This document shows positions 11,696 to 25,400 of a stretch of 64,000 bases of DNA, in pieces; the first letter of the stretch is position 1; every line of letters starts with the position of its first letter. The notes below the pieces were generated by a model. That model had not been told where the DNA came from. It worked only from the letters and a program-made list of their open reading frames with translations, and did no database searches. Source of the DNA: Watersipora subatra (Eukaryota > Bryozoa > Gymnolaemata > Cheilostomatida > Watersiporidae); assembly GCF_963576615.1 (NCBI RefSeq), contig NC_088708.1:28341191-28405190 (forward strand), read 5' to 3'. The position numbers were made by a program, and so were the translations under genes.

Positions 11696-13407
11696 GATAC
11701 CTCGTCTGCTGAACTTCAATCCCTTAAACAGAGTTTTGAAGCCGGTGGCACTCAGTTGTGGGGTATAGATATCGACGTAGACTCAGATGTAGAGATGACT
11801 AGCCTTGCAACAATTAAAGAACTCATAGATGAACAGAACGATGGTGTAGAACCAGATTCAATTATGGAAACAGTTTCAACTACAGATTCTATAACTGCTT
11901 CAATTAAGAGGCAGCAGACTGAAATGCGATCGAACCTTCTCAAACATAAACAGCTGTGGCAAAGAGCTGCAAAACAGGCTAAACAAGGAGGCAATATTCA
12001 ACATCGCCGTAAAAGTATTCTGGAAGATATTGGATTGACTGATTTTTCTCGAAAACGTTCGATGGCTTCATCCGTTGACGATGAAGACGATGAAGAAGGA
12101 GAAACGCTTGAAAAGGTTATTGAGGACAAGGAGGCTTCGCAAGAAATTCCTACGGTTGCTAATCAGGTCCTTCCACCACCTGTAAACAGTCACGTAAAAG
12201 TTGTTCCTCTCACATCTCCTGACATTGAGAACAATAGCAAACCTCAACTTCAACCAGATTACAATATTTGGGGCTTTCTATTTCCAAGACTACCTACCCA
12301 ATTTACGGCAGAATTAGATGAAAGCTTATATCAACACTATTATAGTCACAAAAGACGAAAAACCGCACTGATGGTAAACATTCTATACTGCATACTTTGG
12401 GTTGTGCTATTCATATTAAAGATGCTGCCGTCTCCTAGTGGATTAGCGAGCGTGAATAAGGGATATATTATTCGAGAGACAATCATCACTATTGTTATGG
12501 TCGTCCTACACATTATAGCCTGTGTTTTTACGATGAAAGCTAACTCTTGTAAGGAGGGAGTGAGATGCGCTTACGCCACTTGGCTTCTACTCGTCCTGCA
12601 CTCTCAGATTACACCCATCACCAACTTTATTGACTTTCAGCAGCTCAGAAGCCAATACAGCAGTATCGATACATGGGATGCTTTTGGTACTTGGCAAACT
12701 GCTTTGGCAATCGTAGCCCCTTTTGGTTTCCTCTCCATAATACCATTGAAAAGGATGCTGGGGCTTTCTATTATCCTTATTGTTCTACATGTCCTCACTG
12801 CAGGACTACTCACTGGCATTTACAATTCCTCATGTTTACCACGAGTAAGTCACTCGCTAAGTAACTTCGACATCTCTCTCGACTTTTCTTGCTTGTGAAC
12901 TTTTACGCTAAGCGGTTTGTAAGTTTTTATTATACGAATATAATCTTCCAATGACCTCCTGGATTGCTAGTAGACGTCAAATATTCTAATCGGTCTAAAA
13001 TTAAATCTGTCTTACCTTATGCATATGTTTGAGAGATATGCAACTTCATTTGCATATTCGTCGCTGATTTTCTCAGAATGTGCTCTTGTTTGTGAAACTA
13101 GATCATCGAATAACTTATGCATTACATTAATACCAGATTTCTCAGGCTAAATACTAAACAAAATTATTTACGAAAAGAAAGCTCGCATACAAGATAAAAA
13201 ACACGACATATATAAAGTAGTGATCCACAAATGGAAATCAAAATATTTTTTTTGCAGTTACTACTAGATGTGCTGATGATGGTGGCGTTGACGATGATGG
13301 GCGTGTTTAACTACTACCTCGTCGAAAGAACAGAACGAAAAGCATTCCTCGAGATTAGGACTTGCATTTCTTCGCGCCACGCAGTATGTAAAGAGAATCA
13401 AAATCAG
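11696..13407 (+). CDS. adenylate cyclase exons 1-2: N-terminal tail and first membrane domain
   Basis: Exon 1 (11696-12844) encodes a 200-residue acidic cytosolic tail, then [14 protein letters not shown] and five hydrophobic helices, beginning [18 protein letters not shown] and including [20 protein letters not shown]. Exon 2 (13258-13407) supplies TM6 ([20 protein letters not shown]) and the signature [12 protein letters not shown]...ENQNQ that links M1 to C1a. The tail contains HRRKSI and SRKRSM, which resemble protein kinase A sites and would suit feedback control; that is inference. The donor is CGA/GTAAGT at 12845 and exon 2 follows tttttttgcag. The next exon continues ERLVLSVLP, as expected for the family. 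Confidence 0.92.
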
Positions 13408-16400
13408 GTAAGTAACTGCTCGGCAGCGCAAAGAATTACATAAAATTGCCACTCAGGCTCCCCTCTAGCGGGCCATGTAACAAGAGTGAAACATTGCTCC
13501 TTTGTTCTGTGAGTTCAATATTATTATCTTTAAAGTATGGCTTTCATTGCTTCTTATCGGTTCATATGAGATATATCACAGCAAGGCTCCTTGTAATAAC
13601 TGCTGACTCTATCAGTGAACTCGACTTGATAGCATTCCAAGCCTGAGTGAGAAAGTATAAAGATATATAGTACTAGAAATACCAGTAACTGTCGAAAAGT
13701 GCAAAAGTTTGGGCAGGAAAAACAGTTAGTATATGAACTCCAGAACAACGAACTCAGATTTGGACTGATTGATAGATTTCCAAGAACAACTAAAGGCTAC
13801 CAAATAGATACAGACACAATGATGCAACTTTTATCGTGATAGTGCTTGATGTTGTCTCGGTAGCGACATCTACGAAATAGGCTCATAAAAATGCATGATG
13901 ATACATAAGTGTTTGCGAAATTTGAAAACATGGCTTTGAGTTACAATCAATTTTTTAGCCCTTCTAAACAATTACTGATTTAGGGTGATTTTTTTTTGAA
14001 TTCGTAGTAAGAAGTATTTTTGTACCCTTGCGGACCATCCCTGAATAGTGTGTCTAAGACCCATTAAACCTCGTAAACTAGTATGAGTATCATGATAACA
14101 TATGTAGTATCATGACAATATATACTAGACTGGTATGAGACAGTGTCAGTTCACATAGTAGGGGCACGATGTCAGTTCACATAGTAGGGGCACGGTGTCA
14201 GTTCACATAGTAGGGGCACGTGTAGAATCCCCCAATAAAGATGAAAAGATAATAAAATTGATATAAGTACTAGAAGGAAACATAAAGGGTCAGATATCAG
14301 CAATACTACACACTTCCTGCTACTGTTCTGCAAAGAAAAGCTTTATAAGGGAGATAAAAATGAGTGAGCTAAGCTTATGTTGCTTAGATGACGTAAAGAA
14401 GAGTCACTTAACTCTCCCAGTAAATGCAAACATGCCTGTCAGTCAATCTGTGTTTTGTAAAATCCTTAGTATCTACAAAGAGGTAAGCTTCAGTTGTTGA
14501 AATTGAAGCCTTAGACATTGATAGACATCACTGACATAATTATATAATACATATATCGGTATCTATATCTTTGCATCTTCATATTTTACCTACCCTATGC
14601 TAAATGTTTATTTTGGACAATTAAAGGTTTCAAGTTATTCCATGGTTTACCCCCGGTTTACCTATGTTTCCATGGTTTGTGTCCTCATTTTTTACAGGAT
14701 AGTTACAGGTTTTAATTTCAATTAACGTTATATGAATAAATTGCGTACAACTTGTAATAGTTATTTTGAAAGTATCTTTGTTAGCTATTTTAACAATCTT
14801 CCACCTATAATATCCGTGCTTTCAGCAGAAAGAGGTACGGTATTGTAAACACTATTTATTTGATTTTAGTGGCTAGCTGTTACCGTTTTTCTTTTGTTTT
14901 ATGATTGTTATACGTGCAATTGGAAAAATATTTGTGTTTGAAATGAAATCATTGTCAGTAAAATAGTTTATATATATAATATCATTCTGTGTTTGTTACT
15001 AGCATAACTTTCATTTGTTAAAAAAACTATAGCAATAATAAAAACTATATTCATACATCCGATCATCTTCTTGTTGTTTGATGAGAGAAACACTTTTAGG
15101 TTCATGACTCTGCTGTTCTTTAGGAGAGACTAGTTCTGTCAGTTTTACCCAAGTTCATCGTGGATGATATTCTGAAGGAAGATGAGAAACCAGGTAACTT
15201 CAACACTGTTCATCTTCAAAGATATGCCCATGTTAGGTGTGTACATAAAGCTCTCCCTAATTACTAGCTACAGTCATTAGGCCTATAGGAAAATAGATCG
15301 AAATAATTTATTTTTGTTATAGATGATTGGTATAAACAGGCAAAAAACTTTAAAAATGTGTTCAGCAAGAGTTGAAATGAATAATTAAAAATCTGCTTGT
15401 ATCTTTCCAGCTCTACTCATTTCAGCAGGTTATTACCTGATATGACTTACGTAATGCTGAAATACAAAACAATTTTTTCATTAATATTAACTGTTTCTGT
15501 GACGATTTTTTGATTCATTAGTCGCAAACTTTCCAATTTGAAATCACCTGAAAACATCAGAATTTAAATTTAGTTCTTACTCGTGGTTTCTCTTCCCGCT
15601 TACACGTGGCAGCAAATGTCTGCATTATAGGCAAGTAAAAATGAGCGTACGAAAAAAGTTGACATCACTGAGCTATAGTATTTTGCGATTAAAGTATAGT
15701 TTGCTATAACAAAATTTCCAAAACTGTGCATACAGATCTACAATGTAATGGCAAGCAGACATCTTATTAGACAGCCTTTTTGGTCAAATTAAAAAGGGTA
15801 CATAGAATAATTTAAATTGCTGATTGTTACTCTGTGACGCATATTATAGCTATCGTCTAAAGCGCTCGTAACGCATACATACATACATACTTGCAGTATC
15901 TTATTCGCTGACATCTGTGGATTCACTACACTCGGACAAAAATTGACTGCAAAGGATCTAGTGAACATGCTCAATGATCTCTTCGCTAACTTTGACAAAC
16001 TCGCTAAGGTGAGTAGGCTAGGGCTTTATAGAGTAGCTTGCATTGCAGATTCATTGAAAGGCATATCTAACAATCGCAGTGTTGAGTTACAGTGATTATT
16101 AGATATAATAGAGTCTCCTGAGCGCTACTGGACAATATCTTTGAATGGTACAAAAAGGAAGGAATGCTTGCCAGTATAGCTAGTTAACTAAAACATCTGA
16201 TATGTTGTTTTTGTGCGTATCATGTCAAACTGCTTTAATAAGACTGGCTCCGCTGTTCCACAAATAACATTCTTCCTCGCTGGGAACCCATGCTATATGT
16301 TGAAGACTCGCAATGGATTAAACATAAAAAGTGAAGGTCTGACATCAATGTGATATCAGAGTCATATTCATACAGTTCTTGTAAAAGTGTCACCCTACCA

Positions 16401-19400
16401 CCATACATCTTCTAGGTAGATATACTGCTGTCTTTCTGAGTTGAAGCACCCTAATTAAAATTTTGCATAAAATGTAAACTGCTTACAACAAAACGCTATG
16501 CATTATGCATCTTTTGAGTAGAAAACAACATCTACCTTTCTTGACAGGATAGATTCTAAAAATTTTAATTCCAATTAGTGTCTAAACTGCAAACTTTCTA
16601 AAAGTTGAAGTTAAGCGATACTAGCAATATCTATAGCGACTAAATGTAGGAGAAATTAGGTATAATTTATGTATATGGTATATATATGTTAATAAATACT
16701 GCTTTGTCTTTGTGTGCGTGTGCCTGTCTGTTACTATGCGTAAAGCCATGCGTTTAGCCCCAATTTTTGACTGGTTTGGTCTAAACTTCACATGCATATG
16801 GCTGGTTCCTGAGAACCAGCCTTTCAAACACCCACATGCAGGTGACAGGATTGAAAAGGAAAAATACCCCAGGCATTCCCGGGCTCACTACTAGTAAACT
16901 CGAAACAGCGTTTGTTGACCACACGGTCTGGTGTCACAAGCGATCTAATGACATATAGCTCTACCACTTGATACTATCGATAGGAGTTTTTAAACATGCC
17001 TCAGGTGTTTGTGTAAGGTAGCGTGACCAGCTCTATGCCAGCTTGTTGATCACTGGCTGTCGGAAGTTAAGGTGGTAAAGTGTAGCTTATACAAGGGCTG
17101 GAGCACTCTTGAAGAGTCTAAAAATAGTGATAACTTGATCTATGTTATCTAGCAACTATGTGACGAGAAGGGCACTAAGCACGGAGATGTTATACTATGT
17201 CATACTATACAAACAGTACCAAAACATGCAACTAAGGTTAGAAATAATCAATAAACCCGACATCGTAAAATGTGTTTGAAGCTAATACTTCTATTGTTTG
17301 GTCACTATATTTCAGGGTACGGTTAGTTAATACGTACTTCTATTGTTTAGGCACTATATTTCAGGGTACGGTTAGCTAATACTTCTATTGTTTGGTCACT
17401 ATATTTCAGGGTACGGTTAGCTAATACTTCTATTGTTTGGTCACTATATTTCAGGGTACGGTTTATATCCATGTTAGCGTGCTAGAAGGCTCAATCATAG
17501 TTTTCATTTTCGTACCTCAATTGTGTGAACATTTGGTTTCGTTTGTAATTCATGGGAAAGTAATAGGTGTGCATTTTCAACTCACAAAACTTAATAAAAG
17601 TTATCTTGCAATGTCTTCTGACAGACTGACAGACTGACTGACTGACAGACTGACAGACTGACAGACTGACAGACTGACAGACTGACAGACTGACAGACTG
17701 ACAGACTGACAGACTGACAGACAGACTGACAGGCTGACAGGCTGACAGACTGACAGACTGACAGGATGACAGATTGCCAGATTGCCAGACTGACAGACAG
17801 ACTGACAGACTGACAAACTGACAGGCTGACAGATTGATAGACTGAAAGATTGACAGACTGACAGACAGACTGACAAACTGACAGGCTGACAGATTGACAG
17901 ACTGACAGATTGACAGATTGAGTAAACTAACCGACTTGTAAACTTTTGCCAATTGGACACATTAAAATGCAAATAAAAAGTGAGAGAACTTACTGTTTAA
18001 AGTTGTGAAGAACTATATTATTATAAAACTACTCTACTACTAACACTATACATTTGAGAAAAACACATTTTGGTGCAAGCCAATACTAGCAAGTTATACT
18101 ACAGCTATGCAAAACTCCATGTCGCTTGTAGTAAGTTTCTTAAACTCAAACCGTGTACTTAGTCAAGCTATATATTAAACCTGACAGAATTGTATTCAAG
18201 TTTAAATAAAATGATTTAAAATGCTGCAGAAGCACAAATGTAGACGGATCAAGCTGCTAGGGGACTGTTACGAGGCTGTGTGTGGGCTGCCAGAGCAGAC
18301 ACCAGACCATGCGGACCACTGTGTAGAGATGGGTCTGAATATGATCAGTGCAATAAGGTATGTAAGTATAATGCATGGATATGATTGGTGCAATAAGGTA
18401 TGTAAGTATAATGCATGGATATGATCAGTGCAATAAAGTATGTAAGTATAACGCACAGATATGATTGGTGCAATAAGGTATGTAAGTATAATGCATGGAT
18501 ATGATTGGTGCAATAAGGTATGTAAGTATAATGCATGGATATGATTGGTGCAATAAGGTATGTAAGTATAACGCACAGATATGATTGGTGTAAGAAGGTG
18601 TTTACCCGCCCCTATGGATAGAATTTGTACTTAGCTTTTTTGCAACTGTGTAAAAGGTTTCAGCTAGTTACAAATTGCCCATAACAGAAGACACAAGTAT
18701 TTTTAATGTGTGTTTGCTATAGAGTGCTCTTTATAACTAGCAATAGGATGTATTGAGATAATCACTTTTATAGTAGCTAGTGTACTCGTGTATTTAAAAA
18801 AAATTATGCTGTTACGATTACTACTGCTAATAGAATCATTAGTATTATTGATTTTATAATAATAATAAAAAAAATCATAATACAACTCTAAACCACTCAG
18901 TGAGAGGCCAAATACTAACATATTTAGCCAGTGTTCAGAAACTAACATAAAAGTGTCCTGTTTACTATAATAAGAGCTGCCGCAGTCGATCTGTCTGTTC
19001 AAAGCTATGGTTAGAGGTTAGCAAACAAGATGGCTTCATATGGTATTCAAACTGACAACGCTCGGCTTTGTAGGCAAACATAATAACATCTACCGCAATC
19101 AACCACCTTCTGGTATTGTTGAATAATTGTGCAGATAGTGATTATCTGCTTTATTGGCACACCTGACGATCTCTCATGGCACACTGGACTGCCATGGTAC
19201 TAGTAATACTAATACGTGTAGTACTAGTGACCATGGCACACTAGACTGCCATGGTACTAGTAATACTAATACGTGTAATACTAGTACCACGGCACACTAG
19301 ACTGCCATGGTACTAGTAATACTAATACATGTAATACTAGTACCATGGCACACTGGTCTGCCATGGTACTAGTAATACTAATACGTGTAATACTAGTGAC

Positions 19401-22400
19401 CATGGCACACTGGTCTGCCATGGTACTAGTAATACTAATACGTGTAATACTAGTACCATGGCACACTGGACTGCCATGGTACTAGTAATACTAATACGTG
19501 TAATACTAGTGACCATGGCACACTGGACTGCCATGGTACTAGTAATACTAATACGTGTAATACTAGTGACCATGGCACACTGGTCTGCCATGGTACTAGT
19601 AATACTAATACGTGTAATACTAGTACCATGGCACACTGGACTGCCATGGTACTAGTAATACTAATACGTGTAATACTAGTGACCATGGCACACTGGACTG
19701 CCATGGTACCAGTAATACTAATACGTGTAATACTAGTGACCATGGCACACTGGACTGCCATGGTACCAGTAATACTAATACGTGTAATACTAGTGACCAT
19801 GGCACACTGGTCTGCCATGGTACTAGTAATACTAATACGTGTAATACTAGTGACCATGGCACACTGGACTGCCATGGTACTAGTAATACTAATACATGTA
19901 ATACTAGTACCATGGCACACTGGACTGCCAATGTACTAGTAATACTAATACGTGTAATACTAGTGACCATGGCACACTGGACTGCCATGGTACTAGTAAT
20001 ACTAATACGTGTAATACTAGTACCATGGCACACTGGTCTACCATGGTACTAGTAATACTAATACGTGTAATACTAGTGACCATGGCACACTGGACTGCCA
20101 ATGTACTAGTAATACTAATACATGTAATACTAGTGACCAAGATATTTTCAATTCATTGTGCAGTTGTCTCTAAATCTTTACCGAGTCTCACTATCTCCAA
20201 AGTGCTGTGACTCCAAACTCTTTGGTGTAGTCTGATATTATACCTAGCCTTTGGCTTTGCTCAGTAGCTATAATAATAGCATTAATTATTATTATTAGTA
20301 TTATTGTTGTTTGTATACACAACTTTATGCATTGCTAGTACTTGGAATTGGACTAAAACAACTAACCAGTGAATTCCAGACCTTTTCTTAGTATTCTGGC
20401 TAGTAGTACATTGTACAAGCGAAATCTCTTTTTAATGCCTAATTAATTCAGTTTATCTTCACATCCCCTACTGCACCAAGTGCTAGCAAGTACTAGCAAG
20501 TGCTAGCAAGTGCTAGCAAGTTCTAGCAAGTGCTAGCAAGTGCTAGCAAGTGCTAGCAATCATACTGCCTTGGTACCACCTTTACAGAAGTTTAACACAG
20601 TCGCCTCTGTTCCCTCCCCAAATCTTTATTTATGTTCTATTCTCTTTTCCTTGTTGCTTGCTTTTCTATCGACTGATACAGCAATGGCCAGGTCTTTATC
20701 TTTTTTAATTACGTATGGTACACAGGCTTGAGTCACATCATCGATTTGAATACTCCGGTACCACAATTTCTTTGCTGATCCAATTTTGCTGATCATTCCA
20801 CCTTTTACCAAACTTATTTTATACCGCTTTAAGTTGGGCCAACGTACTAATACTGGCACAAAGTAAAATCGTTTCCTGTACTGCCCTCCTGTCAGTTTAT
20901 TACAATCGTTAAAATGTGAAATGTGGGATTTTTTCTTTTGTTAGTCACTCTGTGAGACTTCACTTTATGTTAGTTATTAGTATTTAAATTTACTCCATTC
21001 TTATGATTATAATTATTACTGGTACCCCAGCAGTGCTGTACACTGTAAAAAATCATTAGGTGTATTAACTATACATGTAGGTGTAATTGTTCTGGAATGC
21101 TAGTGATTAGTCAATTGGTGCAGATGATAAAGTGCTGGGATGCTATGCTGAAAGTTATGAGTTCAAATTCTGTGTGAAACAATCTTTTTTCCCTTCGGGC
21201 AGATAGAAGGACAAACACGGCTCTTATTATAGTAAATATTTAATAAACCACCATAAATAGCTAATAATAGCTTGCATTTCTCAGACATTGTTATTCCTTG
21301 TTTATTCGTTAGAGGTTTAACAGCGAACTTGAATATTTGTTTTCATGTTTCATATTATTTTAGCATTATTCTTCTTTGTTCAATGCATTTATCAAGCTCA
21401 GAGATGAGTACTACTTGACTAGCTCGCATGACCTCCTGTACTGATTGGCTATTAACACTTCTGTCTTTCTTCCTTTTCACCATATTCTATGTACATGAGC
21501 AAATTGTATCACCCAGCTGTGGCAGTTTCACATCCTTGTGACGTAAAATGTATAATTGATTTTGCAATAGCCCATATTTGCTTCCTCTAATCTAGAATAG
21601 TCTGTACTTTTCTAGGAATATTATCTTCAGTCAAGCAGTCTCATGCATGACGTTTCATTTCCACTAGTCTAAACCGTCACTCAAACCTATATTCTGTATT
21701 TTCATCAGATAGTTTGAAACATTAAGCGATTGACCAGTTTATCGTTAGTATTAAACTTTATTTTCTGGTTATACAGATTGCTCTTTCACATGGCAATCCT
21801 CAAAACCTCAAACTAAAAAAAGTAAGTGTTACCTTGCTAACGACTATACCTGTAGCTAGTCCTGGTTGGTATAAACGTGGAAGTCCTGCATAATTTATTC
21901 TTCTGTTAATATTAGTATGTTATTATTTCTATTATTCTAACTAATTTAAAAGAAACAATTTTTTATTAAAGGAAATTCTGTCAGCCTTAGCAAAACTTGT
22001 CACTTCCTGTAAATGTAGATAGTCACACTGGATAGCCATTAATCTAAAACTAACAATTCGATGAACTCGCTGTGTCTGTGACCATAGACATATAAGTTTA
22101 TTCCTGAACTGAAAACTAATTTCAACATAGGTATGTCTAAATATGGTAGCAAAATTAGAAAGGAATTAGCCTATATTTGAAGTTCTTAAACACTTCTCCA
22201 GCTTAAACCATGTTTGTCACCTGCTCAGCACTGAGTGACAGGTGTCAAATCATAAGTCATCGCCGTCATTATTACTCATTCACCCTCTTTCTGTGAAGAA
22301 TCAACAAGGAAGCAATACCAAAGGGCCAAATATTCTCTTGTTGTTTGACGTGCGAGTGGCTCATCACTCTATGTCGCAAGTGGTTGGAGTTTAACCGGAA

Positions 22401-25400
22401 TAGACCCGTACGACTAATGGCTATTATTAGTGATAGATCGTCATTTTGAAATCGTCTGCTTCCACATGTTATCTGAACGCGCTTTCAGTAATCTCTTAGT
22501 TGAATATTGATATTAGAGACTGTAATGGCGGCTTAACAGCAATAACTACGCATTCAACAGTTGACAAGCGTAGTGCACTTGATTGTTGCTGAGCATCATT
22601 CTTCTCTTGAGCATGGGAAATGTGATGCATCGCGCCGCATGTAAACGAAGAGGTGTGACAAGAACATATTGCAAGATAAGCTGTCTAAAGTTTGTCAGTA
22701 TGGGCAGGACAATTTGGTCAAGCACATATAATTATGCCATATCTGTGTTTATTGAGTCACAATCAGGCAAAACACAAGTGATTAATGCATTTCTTTTTGA
22801 TGGGAAGAAAAAAGAATGGGCAAATATATGACGCAGTGAATCTTATATTAGCTATTAACGCATTGCGTACATGTACCAAACTTGCTGTAGGCATATCAGT
22901 GTTTATTGCTATTTTGTTTTTTTGCCTTTTTTGACAGATTATTTCTAAAGAAACCAGGCTAATTGCCTGTTTGGTCGAGTTGAGAATTTAAGAACAGATA
23001 ACTTTACTGCCACCGTCAGTAGAGTTTGACCCTGACCTATTATCAGAGGCACTAAACTACTAATCTTCAACAAATACTACAAATAAATCTTTTTAAAGAG
23101 TTTTAGTTATAGCCTGTGATTGCATAATAGGTTTGCTAATGATGCAAGTGCTAAAGTCATAAATTATTATGTTACACTGTAATCAATGCAGACTGGTGAG
23201 AGAACAGCAGAATGTGGAATGCCTTGACATGCGTATAGGAGTGCACACAGGCTCAGTATTTGGAGGAGTGCTTGGCCTCAAGAAGTGGCAATTTGACGTC
23301 TACTCAGATGATGTTAACACTGCAAACGTTATGGAATCTAGTGGAGAAAAAGGGTAAAACTTTTACACAATTCCTTTTTATACATGAGCATTCTAATGTA
23401 GGACAGGCAGGAGAATATGTACTGTATGTTGCCTATTTTAAACAAACTACTCAAATTACGATTCACCATTATAACAATTAAATTAAAATAGTGAGGTTTA
23501 AACATACCGAAGTATTAAAACTGTATAATATTAGTAATACTAATAATTTATTATCCCACGACCAAACATGAGCGAAGTGATTGGTTTGGGAGATTTATGA
23601 TAAATGTACATGCGCACACAACTCCCGAAAAATTATCCGTTAACGGCCGTCATCAAACCCTTGTAACAAAACCTTATCAACAAATTTAACTATTTTTCTG
23701 TAAAGTCGTTTAAGTATAATAATGATACAAAACGCATATAAACCTATTTAAAAATGTTAACAAGCCTTTGAAAGGTTACCGCAAATTCCTAAAACTAACC
23801 CATCTGATCGGATTATACATAAATAGACAGATTTATTTGGCCGAAAATCGTTATTAAAACTTGCTAATCCTGACTTTTATCAAAGTTAAGACCGAAAATT
23901 AAAACGCCGAGCGACAGAGACTAGAACGATTAAGTCGTGCGCATTTCACGAAAAAAATAACGTGCACATTTCACCAGTCTATAGCATTGCCGAAGGTTTC
24001 TGTAATTAACGTAGGAGTACTGAAATCGTTTCATTTTTGCCGATTTCAAAGTAACTGACATTTTGGAAACTTTTCAGTACTTTGGAATTCTAACTGATGT
24101 CCAAGGCAGTGTAAGTAAAAGGAATGACGGTGATATTTTTTCTAACGGCTCTTATGAAATTATTACAATAATTAATTATAAGTTTGGATGACTACAGAAC
24201 GATGACTACGTAGTACAGATTTTCTAAAAATCTATATAAATATCCCAACTCCTTGATATTGTTAGCTATGACGTTTTGAAATGTAAACAAAATTGTGCAT
24301 TAGTTTTATATTATTACTATATTAATAATATTGGTTATTCTAATAATATCAGTGCATTTTACTTCTAATATTGGCCAATATTGCAATTCTCCTATTGCAG
24401 GGGAGAGATATAAACATAATCTTTTCCTTTCATTATCGCTATTTGTTGTATATAATAATACCCACACCCAGTACATTACAGCTACCATTGCAGTTATCCT
24501 ATTGCACTGCAGTGCCATTTGACTGCTAATATTGCATTTCTCAACCATCAGTACCCTTTTTTTTCCAATATCACTTTGGTCGTGGGCTGTATGACAGGAG
24601 AATTTCTAGTTTTATTAAATAACAACATATGTATAGTTATTTTATAATATAAATTTCTAGTGTATTTTTCTAGTGTAATTTCTAGGGGAATTTCTAGTGT
24701 ATTATAAATAGATAACTCAAAACGCATATTACTTATTATGAAAAGCTAATTGACACTGACTTTTGTCTATTTTTTGTGAAAAGTTTAAAATCAACTTTTA
24801 GGTTAAGCTGAAAGTTCACCCTGCATTTTATATATATATATATTTTATATTGGTCACATACTGTAAAAAACCAATTAATAATGGCTTCGCATGACCTTGT
24901 ATGTAAACATCTTTACAAAAGTTTCTCACAGCTTTTTTTGCGTAGTCATAGTTAAGCAAAAACAATTTTAGATTACATCTTCTAAAAGCATGTCAATGTA
25001 GATTTTCATGTGGTTGTATAATCTTTCATCCTCAACATCGATGCATACGTTGTCCCGCTTAGTTTTTGCATTAATCTCTCTAAAATGCCAACCATTATCT
25101 ATCTTATCCCATATATAAGTCCAGCGCACAACATCAGTTGGGAAAGTTATTATAATAAGCCTTAAACTAGACAGAGGTTTGATAACTTGAGCAAACTATT
25201 TACATCATCAACAGCTTCATAATCCTCATGTTTTGTACCATAAATAGCTTGATGTTTGCTCCTGTTGTCAGCATAGTTTGATCTATTTAGAAAAGGCAGC
25301 AGTTTTTCAACATTTTGTAAAGAAATTTGGCTGATTTTATTATTTTTTTGATACGAATCCAAATCAAATATCCGTCAAAGTCATTGTTACGTCTACTATA

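Noticed and set aside
17437..17637. Possible extra cyclase exon after the TTTCAG array
   Set aside because: Exons 4 and 5 join in phase and match the family without any extra residues.
17491..17972. Long Ser/Val/Cys/Gln repeat proteins on the minus strand
   Set aside because: Artefact of the ctgacaga octamer satellite.
19281..20210. Many 60-156 codon frames on both strands
   Set aside because: All are products of the 55-57 bp minisatellite, with no codon bias or start context.
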